From Latrodectus hesperus (taxonomy: Eukaryota > Arthropoda > Arachnida > Araneae > Theridiidae), in the NCBI GenBank assembly GCA_037975125.1, contig CM075855.1, positions 80,289,085 to 80,353,084 of the forward strand: a stretch of DNA of 64,000 nt, given 5' to 3'. Each line of letters starts with the position of its first letter. Positions within the stretch are counted from its first letter, which is position 1. Made by a program: the position numbers and the translations under genes. Shown one piece after another: positions 1 to 13,825 of this stretch. A model generated the notes under the pieces. It had not been told where the DNA came from. It ran no database searches and was given only the letters and a program-made list of their open reading frames with translations.

Positions 1-168
1 TGCATTTGAAAACACAAAGGTCATGGTTACTAGATTTATTTATAGAAAATTAATTTCATTTCAAAATTCTTAACTGAACCTGAATCATATTCTTAATCAA
101 CCTTGAAAATTATAATAGCTGTCTGTCGATTTCAGAAATTGATTGGTCCATGTGTTGCATACTACAAT

Positions 169-339
169 TTATTGGCAATCAAAGCCATCTAACTCAGGTA
201 GTTTACCCATATTGACAATTCCAACAACAAATTCAGAACAACCACAATACGTGCTATATACACAGTTACCAAGCACCCACACTTGCACATAATTGATGCA
301 CAGTGCTACACAATTTGCATAGCCTTTGCGATATCTAAT
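169..339 (-). other. Short cysteine-rich ORF, possible exon, unproven
   Basis: An open stretch of 56 codons runs from just after a TGA to a TAA at 169-171. It contains C-x3-C, then C preceded by G-x, then C-x-C, a spacing like the last five cysteines of CS-alpha-beta defensin-type peptides, followed by a longer tail ending GFDCQ. There is no signal peptide in the same frame. A possible acceptor (GAATTAG) precedes it at about 335. The minus strand here is rich in G and T, which produces Cys codons by chance. It could equally be 3' UTR or part of the unresolved end of the ZCCHC8-like gene. Confidence 0.15.
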
Positions 340-1080
340 TCACCACTGCTTAAGTGTATTTCATAATTTTTGTAAATATGCTATATATTTAAAAATATTT
401 AAAAATTAAAAACTTTGGATTTCCTAATACATTGCTGAAAAATATTTACATTCAATAAAATTTTCTCAAAGAACCTCAGAATTTATGCTTATTTCCTACA
501 TTATGATATATTTCAAGACAATTTATAAGAATAGATATTGCAGAATTATTTAAATAAATCATTTCACCATTTTTTAATAACATAACATTTTATTAAATTA
601 AAAACATACAATAATTAATTTATAAATTTTAAAAATTAAATAGTTGTACCATAATATTATATAAATTTTTATTCTATTCATTTTGAATAAATAATTAAAA
701 GTAAGGAAATAAATGATTAATATAATTACACAAATTAATGCCTGCATATATAAATTAACATAAATTATTTATAATTGCATAATAATTGATATTAATTTAT
801 GTAATTAAAAGATTAGTCTCGAAATTATAGTATTTTCCTCATTAGAAATAATAATACAGAGAAAATGATTTTTGTGCTAACATTTCAATAGTTTTCTTCA
901 AAATAAAATTTAAAAAGAAAAACTTATTTGAAAACAATAACATACATTAATATTTTTATTGGATGTTCATAAAATTTTACATATAATATAATAAAGAAAA
1001 AGAATCAAAATATTAATTTCACATACATGGTATTCAGATTACTATTATACTTTCTATTTAAGCCAATCACATATTATATA
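340..1080. other. AT-rich non-coding stretch
   Basis: No coding signal, tRNA-like sequence or recognisable repeat is visible; the sequence is long A/T runs with poly(A)- and poly(T)-like tracts. Confidence 0.6.
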
Positions 1081-1367
1081 CAGGGTGATCTTTTTTAAAG
1101 TGACAGTGTTTGGAGCACCCTGTAGCGCGATCTAATAGCCGAAATGACACCAAATTTGGTATTTAGACTAATCAAGACATGGGAAAAAGAATTCCGTAAA
1201 AAAATAAATAAAAGGAATCCAAAAATCACTGCTAGGTAATTGTGTGGTGCTGCTGTAGCTTACAATAACGAGATTTAGCATAAAACACGGGTATCAAAGA
1301 AAAATGCAAATGTTGTGCAATGACAGTGCCAGCAATAGAGGTTATAAAAGCAATAGAGGTTATGAAG
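1081..1367 (+). mobile_element. Truncated copy of a mariner-type short element
   Basis: The copy begins CAGGGTGATC after TA and matches the left end of the complete copy at 3801 over roughly 290 bp, with scattered differences. It stops near a small internal duplication (AGCAATAGAGGTTAT twice, about 1331 and 1349). No right terminal inverted repeat is present, so the copy is deleted at its 3' side. Confidence 0.75.
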
Positions 1368-3800
1368 CGGTTTATCATTGAAAAGAAAAACTGACTTTCA
1401 TCTCTATTTTAAGGAACTATCAATGAATTTTAAGCAAAATCTTTTTTCATATAGGAAATAAAATTTTCATAAAACTTTAATCATCTATTTGGAAACACTT
1501 TACGTCATTCATTTAACTATATATTAACAATATTTTATAAATACTAATAAAGTTTATATTTGGTAGCAGATAAAGATCACGTTTTTAAATACTATTTATA
1601 ATTGATTAATTTTCTGATAAAAACTATCGAGAAAATAGTCACTATAAGATGATAATAAAATAAAATCTCTCATAATCATAACAGAAAAGATATAAACAAA
1701 ATTGCTCAACATAAAATAATTTTTGTAACAACACCTCCAGCATCTGTATAAATCTATTACCGAATAAATTACTTGAATCATATTGAAATATAAATGCATT
1801 TTTAAATGATTAATCTTAAAAATTATCTAACAATTAATCACAAATTAAAAAAATTAATTCTTAAACCTTATCCAGTTTCGAGCATTTATTACTTTACAGA
1901 TATGTGAACTTCTGACACTCCATTCTAAATTAAAGGAAGCAAATTATATATATTTTTTTATCAAAAGTTATATTTTCCCTAATAGGGAATGTATCTGTCA
2001 ATACAATGTCAACTAGATTTGATGAAGTATCTCAATATATTATTTGGCAGCCATATAGGGAAACTTGATTACATTCTGTATAAGATCAATCAAATGATAG
2101 ATACATCAAAATTGGGAGACACGCAGCAATTAGGCTGAATATCTCATTTATTTCACTTCAGAAAAACATTTACTTTATTATGTGTAGGTGACAGTTTTAA
2201 TTATGTGAATGCATTGTTAAGTAAATGCCTAAACCTAATTAATTTCTTCGAAATAGTTTTTTGTTAAGGAAAAAAAAAGGATTAAATTTATATTAGAATT
2301 AATTAATTTAAAGAAAAAACTATACTTAGGTATAATTCTTAAGGTACCGCATTACATTTTATATACAAATATATCTATCTATGAATGATTGCAATTGTCT
2401 TCTAATAACTAAATTGCATAATTTATTTTTGGTTCATTAATCTCTGTCACTAATGTTAATGTTTTATCAATGAAACACTTAAAAGAATATTCCAGTTTAT
2501 TATATAAATATTAACTTTAAATTGTTTTTATCTTTTGTTAAAATTATATATGTTTCTTTCTGACAACTTTGTATAGAATTTTTTTGCCAATCTCTGCATG
2601 GATTTTTTTAAATTCGAAATAAATTAAAAATTTAATTTTGTTGTTTTTTTAACATGGTAGATTTATTTTAAAATATTTAATAATTATCCTATTTAAGCTA
2701 TATTTTGAATGCCAACAAGTCAACATTTTTGAAATAATGAAGCAAGAAATCTGTAATAAAATATTTTAAGTTCAAAGATAATATTATACATTATATTATA
2801 CAAGATATTTTAGCAAGAAGTAGCTCTAATTGTTTAATGGTACGCAGAAATATTAAACATTAATTGGAAAATTAATAATGCTGATTATTTTAAATACCAT
2901 AATAGTTGGAAATAGGTCATTGGTTTCTTACATGGTATTTTTTTCTTTGCAGTTGGCATTGTTTTGAACTACTTAGCTGAAATGTATGTCTAATTAATCC
3001 TCAAACTTTTCCATTGATATTAGATAAGGAACTTTCTGGATGTAAAATCTCTCTCAATATATTTAATAAAATTATCATTTAAGGAAATCAGTGCCTTTTA
3101 AAAATATTAAATCTAACAGTTTTAGTATCATAAATTGATTATATTCCAAAGTAATTTTTGAAATAAATAACAATATCCAGTTATTATATGTAAAAAATAT
3201 ATATATATATATATTTTCATACTAATAGATACATATTTGGCGCAGTAGCTTAAATATTCAATTGAAAAATAGTAATTTTCAAAATACCTTGCAATAATAG
3301 AAATTCCAAATTTAATAATTTGATAATTATTTGTTTCAGATGCAAATATACAAATATATAATCTTTTTCCTTCATTAAAAAGTTTTTGTTATTAACTCCT
3401 GGAAATATCCATCATTATATTATATACATATATTATATTCATAATATATGTAATTCATGTACAGTATCTGAAAAACTAATTATCTTAACATGTCTAAAAT
3501 AAAATGGATAACACTAATAAAAGTTGCATAACTCATAGTTAAAGACAAAAATTACATATCTTTACACATTATAACATACATTTCAAAACTACATAGTTTT
3601 ATCAATGAAATACGAATTACATATTATGATTTATACATGAATCATGTTCAGTAATTCAACTTTCAATGAAGTGTTTGGGCTATAAAATGGACAAAAAGCA
3701 ATATTCAGAATTACGATAGTGAAATGTATACTTCAGTATGTTGGCTGTGATTTGAATTCTTATATTACATAGCCTTACAGCTGAAAACTTTTATAAAGTA
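1368..3800. other. AT-rich non-coding stretch
   Basis: No supported gene. Short open frames here are chance products of AT-rich sequence. A short (AT)n run lies near 3196-3214. Any missing last exon of the ZCCHC8-like gene could be here, but I found none with convincing sequence. Confidence 0.5.
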
Positions 3801-4572
3801 CAGGGTGAGCTTTTTTAAAGTGACAGTGTTTGGAGTGTCCTGTAGTGCAATCTAATAGCCGAAATGACACCAAATTTGGTATTTAGATTAATCAAGACAT
3901 GAAAAAAAAATGCAAAAAAAATTTTTAGTTCCAAAATTTGCCCCAAGGGCATTTTTTAATGCTGCAGTAATTTACAATAACAAGAATTAGCATAAATCAA
4001 GAATGTCAAAGGAAAATGCAAATGTTGGGCAATGACAATGCCAGTAATAGGGGCTATAAATGCAAGTAGTAGACAGCTCTTATAAATAATCTCAGATGAA
4101 GTAAACGAACTCAAGCGGCCATGTCTCAGACGTTACCGGAACATGCGTTTATGCTGGTGGAGTATCAAATTTGTCTATCTTAAAGGACAATCTAGCAAAG
4201 ACAGTGCAGAATATTCCTCATGATATGTTACACATGGCTGTGGAGAATGTTGCGTGCAGAATGTACGGTGTTATTTCTGAAAAGTGTTCTCACATTGAAT
4301 GTGGTCTAATTCCTCAATGGGGAAGTTAATGTAGTAAATAAACATTAATAACTTAACAGTTCGATTGTATGTGTTAGTATTTTTCTTTTCTCACATTATA
4401 TACACTGTAAAGCGCCACAAGATCCCCTAGCGGCGATTTTTAGAGCAAATTTTTTTACGCAATTTCTTCCCCATGTTTTGATTAGTCTTATTACCAAGTT
4501 TGGTGCCATTTCGGCTATTAGATTGCGCTACATGGCACTCCAAATGCTGTCACTTTAAAAAAGATCACCCTG
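3801..4572 (+). mobile_element. Mariner/Tc1-type non-autonomous element, complete
   Basis: The element starts CAGGGTGAGC and ends with its inverted copy ending TCACCCTG. About 90 bp at each end are inverted repeats, including the shared block with CCGAAATGACACCAAATTTG. TA is duplicated at 3799-3800 and 4573-4574, the target site of IS630/Tc1/mariner elements. At 772 bp it is too short for a transposase but keeps the last part of one (4183..4329). It is therefore an internal deletion derivative rather than a wholly unrelated MITE. Confidence 0.85.
4183..4329 (+). pseudogene. Transposase C-terminal remnant
   Basis: 48 codons and a stop, containing IPHDMLHMAVENV and RMYGVISEKCSHIE. This resembles the extreme C-terminus of arthropod mariner-like transposases, where an 'IP..ML..AV.NV..R....I...G.HIE' pattern is usual. 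The catalytic domain is missing, so it has no activity. Confidence 0.7.
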
Positions 4573-4701
4573 TACAATCTCTATTCTCCTACTGTTTCAA
4601 CAATTATTTTTTTAAAAGCTTTTTCACTTATTATTCTATTTATACAAGATACTAGGACTCATTAGCTACAATACAGAGTTAAAACAAATAATATCACTCA
4701 C

Positions 4702-4779
4702 TGGTTTTGGTAAAACTTGTTCAATCAAACTGCGCATTTGATGCATCTGCAATGGAGGCAAGCCTAGAAAACCCGATTC
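4702..4779 (-). CDS. ZCCHC8: ZCCHC8-like exon 10 (last exon identified)
   Basis: 78 nt between ATATTTAG and GTGAGT, phase 0 at both ends; encodes ESGFLGLPPLQMHQMRSLIE followed by QVLPKP. The strong donor shows that at least one more exon follows at lower coordinates. The exon sits between a mariner-derived element (3801..4572) and a Tc1 remnant (from 5160). Confidence 0.82.
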
Positions 4780-7700
4780 CTAAATATAAAAGCAGCATTA
4801 GTATTAATAAAAAACCAATTTCATGAAGTTAATTCAATGATATCTTTAAGTGATAAGTAAAATGAGAAATTTTGCTACTTTAAAGAGTTATTTGTTACGG
4901 AAATATTTCATTTTAAAAGACAATCATTATCATATTTAAAAATTATATAAACTATTTTACCTTTTTGTATAACATTAAAAATCTGTGCCTCTGATTACAT
5001 AGTAATAATTTATAAACTGCCATTTTAATTGACCATTGAACTTCTAGCTTGCCATTTTACATCAATTCCACACTGCTGGCCATCCGAATTTCAACACCAA
5101 GTATTAAATGATTAAATTTATAAACTTTTGAAAAGAGTGTGGATAATGCCAAAATCAGTAGCCAGAGTAGCCGTCATTGTTGGAGACCACCACTACCACA
5201 CGCCTCAGCATTGATTCTAAGAGACTTTGGATGAGTTCTTGGGATACAGCAGACCAAACAGCTTCCATATGTTGCCAAAGTTGATTTGGTGTGGCAGCTG
5301 CGGATGTAATCTGGGTCAATTGGTGAGCAACCATGAACCAAATGTTTTCTATTGGCGAAAGATCAGGAGAGCAAGCCCGAAAGGGAAATATTCAATCTGG
5401 CGATTGACGAAGAACCCTTACACAATGTGTGCCCCGTGTGGTCACTCATCATCTTGTTGAAATAACGTTATGAGCAGGCCCTGAAGGTAAGAAAGAACAA
5501 ATAGCTCCAACACCTCAGAGATGTAGGGATGGCTGTTTAAAGTACCGGCAATGCATATTAGAGGAGTGCGAGAATGATATTTAATATTGCTCCATACCAT
5601 AATACCCAGTGCAAAATCAGTGTGGTAGTGAATAATGCAGCTGTTCAGTATCCTCTCTCCACAGTATCTAAAGACTTGAATGCATCCATCGTGGTGTTGC
5701 TGACAGAAGCGTGAATCTTCAGAAAAAGCAATTTCATTCCATTCTGCTGTCCATATCTTTCTTTCATAGCACTCTTGGCAGCAGAGACATCTGTGGTTTT
5801 GCATCATGGGTAGATGAAGCAATGGACGTCCTGCGGGACAGACCACTCTGCCATGAAAGGCATCGAATGGTATGCCCTGCATGATGCGTTATAGACTGAA
5901 TGTGTTTCCTTCAGGGTGTTGCATTTATGGAGGCCAGCAGTGTACAAGATTTGTCAGATTGTGCTTAATATTCATCTAAATTATCTGCTGACTTTGATTA
6001 CGGAGAGACATATAAAAAACAAAATGAAGACTCAACATCAATATTATAGTATAAATGAGCTTTTTATAAATGTGAGATAATTTTATATCACCATAAAAAT
6101 CTAAATGTGCTCATTGGGGCACATTAGTACAATAGAATTCATCAGAATGAAAGATATCCCATATGATCCCAACCACTGTTGAGCAGCAGATATGGATTTT
6201 GTGCTTCTGCATGATTTTAGTTGTGGATATTTGAGAATTTTCTGGATTTCTCTCCCCTTGCAATATGTGAATATGGCCTAGTATCTATGAAAAGTAATCT
6301 TAAAAAGCAATTTAAAACAAGGTAGATGCTGAAAAATACCTAGCAACAGATTTAGGCCATTAAATAGTTCACAATGTGCATAAACGAATGTAAAAAATGC
6401 AACCACAATAATGTTCAGTACAACTGGTATAGCAATGATGTTTACAAAAAGAGCATTTTTCAGCATTTGCATAAAAAGTAGTATTTAACGGATTGTTAAT
6501 GTAAGAAAGAAATCATATTTTATTGAATGATAACCCATGTTTATTTTAGGTTTTTGAAGAACTGCAAGTTTCTTTTTGGCAAACAGATCTGCAATTTTAC
6601 TTCAATGAATATCAGAATAAAAAAAAGGATCCACAAGATATATTCTATACTATCATACTAAACACATAACTCTAGTATTCTTAACTATTTAAAATAATGC
6701 ACTATTCTAGTATAAATAAAAATTCTAAAATCAAAAATAAAAACAGAAAATGCGACAATTATTTAAACAAACAAAACAAAAAAATGTTTTTGTTGAGCTA
6801 TAACACAAAAAATTAATGAAAAACTTGAGATTAATGCTTGAGATTGTGATAGCCTATATGAAATGAAAATAAAATACTTAAAGTCACATAATTTAGTAAA
6901 ATTTGTTTGAATAAATTAAGTTATCATACTTTGTTTCCAAAAATCATAAATTATTCAAAATATATAGCTTTCTATTACAGCTCCAAATCAGAAATCTCTC
7001 AATCATGATACTTTTTTTAACCAATCTTAGGATATTCTTGCATCTCTTATAAAGATACCATAAAATAATCATTAGAATATTAAAGTTAATAGGTGGAGAA
7101 AAGCAAAATTATAAAACAAAGATTTCCTAAATAATAAGTGATTATTATTCAGAAAGTATTGTTTTCCAAGATAATTAGAATGATACATATAATGAAGAAG
7201 AAAATATATATCATTAAACCATCAGTTATAAGAGATGATCTTCTATACTTACCTGTACATCTTTGAAACACATCACAAATAATTTTTGTTTCTTTTTTAT
7301 GTTTTGAAATATTTCACTAATTTGTAATGAAATGCATACTTTTTACAATATCTTTTAAACATGCAAATATTTCATTCACTGCAATAACTTAAGTCTTAAA
7401 TCTTTAAAAAATTGGTGAAATCCATGCAGAGATGTAAAGATATTTGTATGTATACAAGCATACATAAATAATAAAGTAAACAAATTTAGACTTACATTAA
7501 TATATTAAGAATGAGAAAGTAAGATAACACTTTATAAAATTTGTATTTTTAGTAAAATTAAAGGTTTAAATTCAATATAAATATTACTAAGATACAGTCT
7601 TCATTTTTGGAATTTTCATGCTTATTTAAAGTTTATTACAACAGAGTTATCATATAAAGTAAAAATCTCTTTGAATCCTTGTCACACTATGAGAACTCAA

Positions 7701-10700
7701 ATAAAATATTTTTAAGAGCCAGTATGCTATATTTTAAGCAATCATATGACAAGATTTTATATGAAAAATTACATGGAAATAAAAATAATTCTTGAATTTA
7801 AAAATAAGTAAATGAGAAGCCCAGTAAATTAAGTAAGGGAAATAAATTAATTTTAATTGCTAATTGATGTTATATAAAGTTCAAAAATAATTTTCACAGT
7901 TGTTTTTAATTTAAAAAATCATCAGCATAAGCAGAAATTAAAAGAAATGAGGAATATTTTTTAGTTAAATAACATTAAGAAAATCAATTAAATTGTGATG
8001 TAGATTTTTATAGTCAGTTGTGAATTTAATTATTTTACGCTTTATTATTAATTATTAAATAATTGAAAGTAAAAATAGTGTTTATAATTTTCACTATAAA
8101 ATTAAAAACTTGTAATTATTTTTAAATTTTAGCGCAATTTATATATACTTTAATTTTATAAAATTTTTTAAATATTTAAAATATTTTATAATTATCCAAA
8201 TAAAAAACTAAATAAAGATTAAATTTTATAAATATTCTAAAAGAGTAAGCAAAAAGACTTTTTAAACCACCATTTATATGTGTGATGTAGTAAAATTTAC
8301 ACCAACAGATAATCTTTGATTATTATATGTTTTTAAATATTGCATTTTTAAAAAGTCAACATGTAAGTACTATGATTAAAAATAGTAATTTAATTATAGT
8401 TATTAAAAATCATTAACTAATCTATGATTTTATTATATTATTTAGATAATATATGAACATTATATAAATAACATAATATTCCTAGTAAACAATTGATAGG
8501 TTTTGACAACATCGAAATAAAATGTTTTTGTTTTGGAATATATTATGTGATAATTTATGCAAAGCAACTTTTAAGATAAAAGTTTATCAATGTTTAGTAT
8601 TTCTGTAGTGAGTATATAAATTTAAGAGACTATATCAGAAATATATATAGAATATATCAGGAAATAACCTATTACCATCCATAGCACTATACAACAATAT
8701 AAGCAAATTGTAAGATAAATAACAGCATGGATATTGTGGACAATAATATAAGCAGATTGAAAGATAAATTTAAAATAAATATGTCTATTCTAAAATAATA
8801 AATACATCTTATAACAATAAAATGATAATGATAAAAGGAAATAATTGTTAACATGACATTTAAAAATGGAGAATTTACACAAATATATAAATTTATTTTA
8901 ACTTCAAAATAATTGAACCTGCATACACGGACTAAATTCTAAGCTGGCCATCTTCTTCAATTTTGGAAGGAAAAAAAAAAAAAAAGCCGTATTTGCTATT
9001 AAAAATTTATACATTTATATCGAATAACAGATAAAAAAAATTAATTAATTTAATAATTATTTGAAAGTTTATAAAAATAAGATTCATTATTCACTTAATA
9101 TACATTTGTTTTACTTCCAATTTTGATTATTTATTTGAATATCAATAACTCAAATAAATCAGATTTAAAATTCAAAAAAGAATAAATGAAAAATAGAAGT
9201 TCATATAATACTAAATTTAGAATTTCCTTTTTCATTTTAGCAAAATTACACACAGGAAATGCCTCTTACATCTATAACATCAGGAGGAAGTGGTGTATTG
9301 AATCCAGGAAAATCAATCAGCTTATCGGGGTCATATTTCACTAAAAAGCAGTAGTATACACAATGTTAAAATTTATTATAAAAAGTTAATGACTTTAGAA
9401 TGAATTTATGTTTACAATCATACTTAAGAATTTGACAAAAATGGATTTTATACTTCTTTAATGAATATTTTATATACAAATGTTCACAAAATAGAAATGT
9501 TCATATGTGAAAGACTACAATTATGCTTTTAATTGACTCAAAAATGCTTATTTTAAAAAAAAGGATAAAAATTTAAGTTAAATTTAAGTTATGTTTGTGT
9601 AAATTACTAGCAAATTAAATTGTAAACTAAATACTAATCATATTCAAATTCAATAGAAATTTACATTTGATGCACTTGTTAAATTTTAACTATTGAGCAA
9701 CTGTTTATAAAATAAGACTAGGCAAATATATCTAAAGAAGTCCGGTGGCTTACAACAGCGTTTCACGCTCCCATGACACGACACAGATCCGAAGTTCTAT
9801 CCTTGGGCTGGGCAAGGTTGACTCAGCCTTTCAGTGAGTCGATTAACTGAGTACCAAGCATGCTTGGGAACTAAACACTGAGGTCTTACGTTAGGCTGAC
9901 CACATAACTGGGACATATGCTTCGCACCCCAGGGTCATCGGTCATGAAAACAGTTATGGGCACTGTAGGCCTTGGCCCACATGGGCTGTCGTGCCATGGA
10001 GTTTAGCTTTTTAAATATATCTAAATATGTAAAGTAAAACTAACATTTTATGTAACATTGAGAATATTTTCATAACAATAACAGTTTTAAAAGCTATTTT
10101 AATTTAAGGAATTACTATAATGTAACTTATATAAATTAAAATTAAATTACATAAAAATACATTTATAGGTAAAATTATGTAAAATATATGCCCACATAAT
10201 TGTAAAATACTTAACACCTATTAATTATTTATGTTTTTCAAGGGAAATTTCTTTTTTGCAACCTAATTAACAAAATAACTTTCACACAAACAGACTGATG
10301 TCTGTCAAAATGATAATTATATTAAATGAAATAAATTGAACATCATAAGAAATACTATAATAAATTTGAGAAGGAAAATTTAAATTTTATTCTAATTTAC
10401 GGAAGAACAATTTAAATCTCTAAAATTATGAATACATAGACAACTGAATTAATTTTTATAACTATATATCACCAATATAACATTAAAAAACTAAATTAAA
10501 AGTTGTACCTTTTGTGTCAGCTATATTTTCTTTCAAATGTTCTTCTGTCTGATCTAAAATAAATATACAACTAAAATTAATTTTATCAGTATTTATAAAA
10601 TAGCCAAATACTACGACAGATTCCATGTGCTACCTTAAAAATAAAAAAAAGAAATTAAGATTTTTGCACCTCTTTTAAATATAATTTTAACGTGTGAAAT

Positions 10701-13700
10701 TGTAGATAAATGAACTGAACTCTGAATGAACAACATCAGATTAAGTTTCCTTTTGTCTGAATACATATAATAGAGTCTGATTACATTGGAAATATATTTT
10801 GATAAAATTATGCAGAAAAATATTGTATAAGTAAATTATTATGCTTATTTTAATAAAACATGCATTTTATTATATAATTGGCTTTTTGAATTTAATTTTA
10901 TTAAATTAATAAATAATAAACTTTTTAACAAAGCTAAGAAAAATGGTGAATGGGAGAACTATAAAAGGGCCCTCACTATTTATAACAAACTTGTTAGAAA
11001 AAGCAAAATTAACTCCTGGAGGAAGTTCTGTGACGAGATAGATTCTATTTCTGAAGGAGCTAGACTCCAGAAACTCCTTAAAATGGATGAACCTATTTTG
11101 GTTGGTACCCTAAAAGACGAGGAGGGTAATTTTGCTGCTTCCGGAAAAGGGGTTATGGAAATTATGACCAGGACCCACTTCCTGGGAGCTAGAGATATTT
11201 ATAGCAACGAAGGGGAACATTGCATTGGCTCTTTGCAAAGAGTCAATAGCAATCAATGGACCATCGCTAAAAATATCATAAACTACAACATTGTTAAATG
11301 GGCAATTTTTGCCTTTAAACCTCTAAAATGCCCTGGGCCTGATGGAGTTATGCCCATCATGATCCAGAAGGCAGAGAAGGTTGTCATACCAATGCTACTA
11401 GAATTTATAGAACTAGTTTGGCCCTGGGATATATACCAAAGACATGGCAAAAGACTAGGATTGTCTTCATTCCAAAACCTGGCAAGAACACTTATGACCA
11501 GGCCAAGTCATACAGACCAATCAGTCTTTCTTCATTCTTTCTTAAAATTATGGAGAAAATCATTGATCGGCATATTAGAGATTACTTGGGTAGAAATAGT
11601 CCCTTGCATGCTCTTCAATTTGCCTATCAACCCGGCAAATCTACAGAGACTGCTCTACATCAGCTAGTTTCCAAGATTGAAGCCACTCTGGATCAAAAGG
11701 ATATTGCCTTGGCAACTTTCCTCGACATCCAGGGTGCTTTTGATAATACTTCCCATCCATCCATCCTCAATGCACTTAGAGGGGCAGGGATTAATCAGAC
11801 CCTGTGTACTTGGATTGAGGCCTTAATTTCGGATAGATATATACAAATGAACATCTTCGGTGAATCATTTGAAAAAAAGACTACTAGAGGTTGTCCTCAA
11901 GGAGGTGTTCTGTCACCATTACTTTGGAACCTAGTTGTAAATAGCCTTATAAAACATCTAAATGATAAGGGCTATTATACGCAGGGATATGCTGATGACA
12001 TTGTCATCATTATCCTTGGTAAAGATTTTGACATAACTTGTCATCTCATGCAGGATGCTCTAAGTTATGTAGGTCAATGGTGCATGGATAGGGACCTGAT
12101 GGTTAATCCTCAGAAAACCTACCTTGTACCTTTTACACGCAAAAAGAAACGGAAAGGTTTTTTCATACCAAGACTTTTTGATGTTGAAATCAATGTGGCT
12201 TCAGAGGTGAAGTATCTGGGCATCTATTTAGACCAGAAACTCACCTGGAATAAGCACATTGATGATAGGTTCAACCGAGCAAAGAAAAGCATTGTGATTT
12301 GCAGGCGAATGCTTGGTAAGAACTGGGGTTTACATCCAAAACTGATGCTATGGATGTACACAGCTTTTGTCAGGCCCATTTTCACATATGCCTGTGTGAT
12401 CTGGTGGCATAAGGTGGAACAGAAGACTGTGATTGACAGATTGAGGAGTCTACAAAGACTAGCCTGTCTCTGCATCACAGGAGCAATCTCCACCACGCCA
12501 ACCAGAGCATTGGAGGTTGTGTTGGATCTGACTCCCTTGGACATCTTCATATGCAGCGTTGCAAGATTGAATGCATACAGAATGAAGCTGCAAAACCACT
12601 GGTATGACCAGCCTGTTGCCAAAGGGCACAAGGGCATCACCAGGAAATTTCAAGACCCTACTTTTCTGATGCCATCTGACATCATGGAAAAAACATACAT
12701 GTTTGACAAGACATTTGATATAGTTTTTCCAACTAGAGAGGAATGGGATAACAACATGTTTGAAACTAAAACAGGAGATCTAATCTGGTACACAGATGGA
12801 TCACTGAAGAACAGCCTCTCAGGTCTGGGAGTTTGTGGCGTGTCCCCAAGAATCAGCTTGTCTGTAAGCCTTGGGCGATACGCTTCGGTCTTCCAGGCAG
12901 AAGTTTTGGCCATTATCCACTGTCTGCAACTGAATATGAAGAAGGGCTACTACGATAAGCGGATTCTCATTTTCAGTGACAGTCAAGCCGCTTTAAAAGC
13001 GCTTAATTCCTTCGAAATCAAATCTAAAATGATTCTGGAGTGTAGAAACCTTCTTACAGAACTGGCAACTAGAAACAGGGTGATCCTTGTATGGGTGCCA
13101 GGGCATAAAGGTATCGAAGGCAATGAAAGGGCTGATGAGCTTGCTAAACAAGGATCGTCTTTTGTTCCCATTGGTCCAGAACCTTTTTGTGGGATCAATT
13201 TGAAGACCGCAAAAACCAATGTTCTCAGATGGGAAAAACGGAAGATGTATGAAGCTTGGCTCAAATCTCCTGGTCAAACCCACGCTAAAGGTATGATCTG
13301 TAGATCATCAGCGAGGATTTCCTATGAAATTCTAAGATGCTCTAGGCAGAAGATACGTTTAATCGTAGGCTTCATAACTGGGCACTACTATTTCAGAAAA
13401 CATCTCCATAAAATGGGACTGTTTCAGCAAGATCCTATCTGCAGGAAATGTCATATGCAAGAGGAAACGGCCAAGCATATCATTTATGAATGCGAGGCTC
13501 TTGCCCTCCCTAGATTAACCTCTTTAGGCATCATCCATACTAGAGAGTTACACCTAGATTCCATTAAAGGGTTATCAGACTTTATTAATAAAGTGGGTGA
13601 TCCGAGCAAATGGAACTAAGAAACATTGGGTTTGGAGATAACAGTACAAAATGCTGATAAAAGCAGAGGTGTTCAATGACATACAAACCCAACTCGAAGA

Positions 13701-13790
13701 AGAAGAAGAAATTAATAAATCCAAATTTCTGACAAGGGCACAAAAAACATTCATCACTACTAATATAGATGTGATCAAAATATTAAAAAC

Positions 13791-13825
<35 letters not shown>

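Larger units (their letters stand above)
10915..13708 (+). mobile_element. 5'-truncated non-LTR retrotransposon (RT-RNase H LINE)
   Basis: A 2.8-kb insertion in intron 7, antisense to the host gene. It contains the end of the linker region, reverse transcriptase, RNase H and a terminal CCHC-like finger, then a short 3' UTR and a (GAA)n tail. The endonuclease and ORF1 are missing, as expected for 5' truncation during target-primed reverse transcription. RNase H after the RT places it in the I/Jockey-type group of LINEs. The near-intact frame and the matching 12-bp duplication suggest a fairly recent insertion. An older relative is present at 42.4-46.75 kb. Confidence 0.9.

Noticed and set aside
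5227..5460. Plus-strand ORF of 77 codons
   Set aside because: It is antisense to the Tc1 transposase remnant, whose motifs read on the minus strand.
12224..13283. Several minus-strand ORFs opposite the LINE RT/RNase H frame
   Set aside because: They are antisense shadows of a well-supported 733-codon frame.
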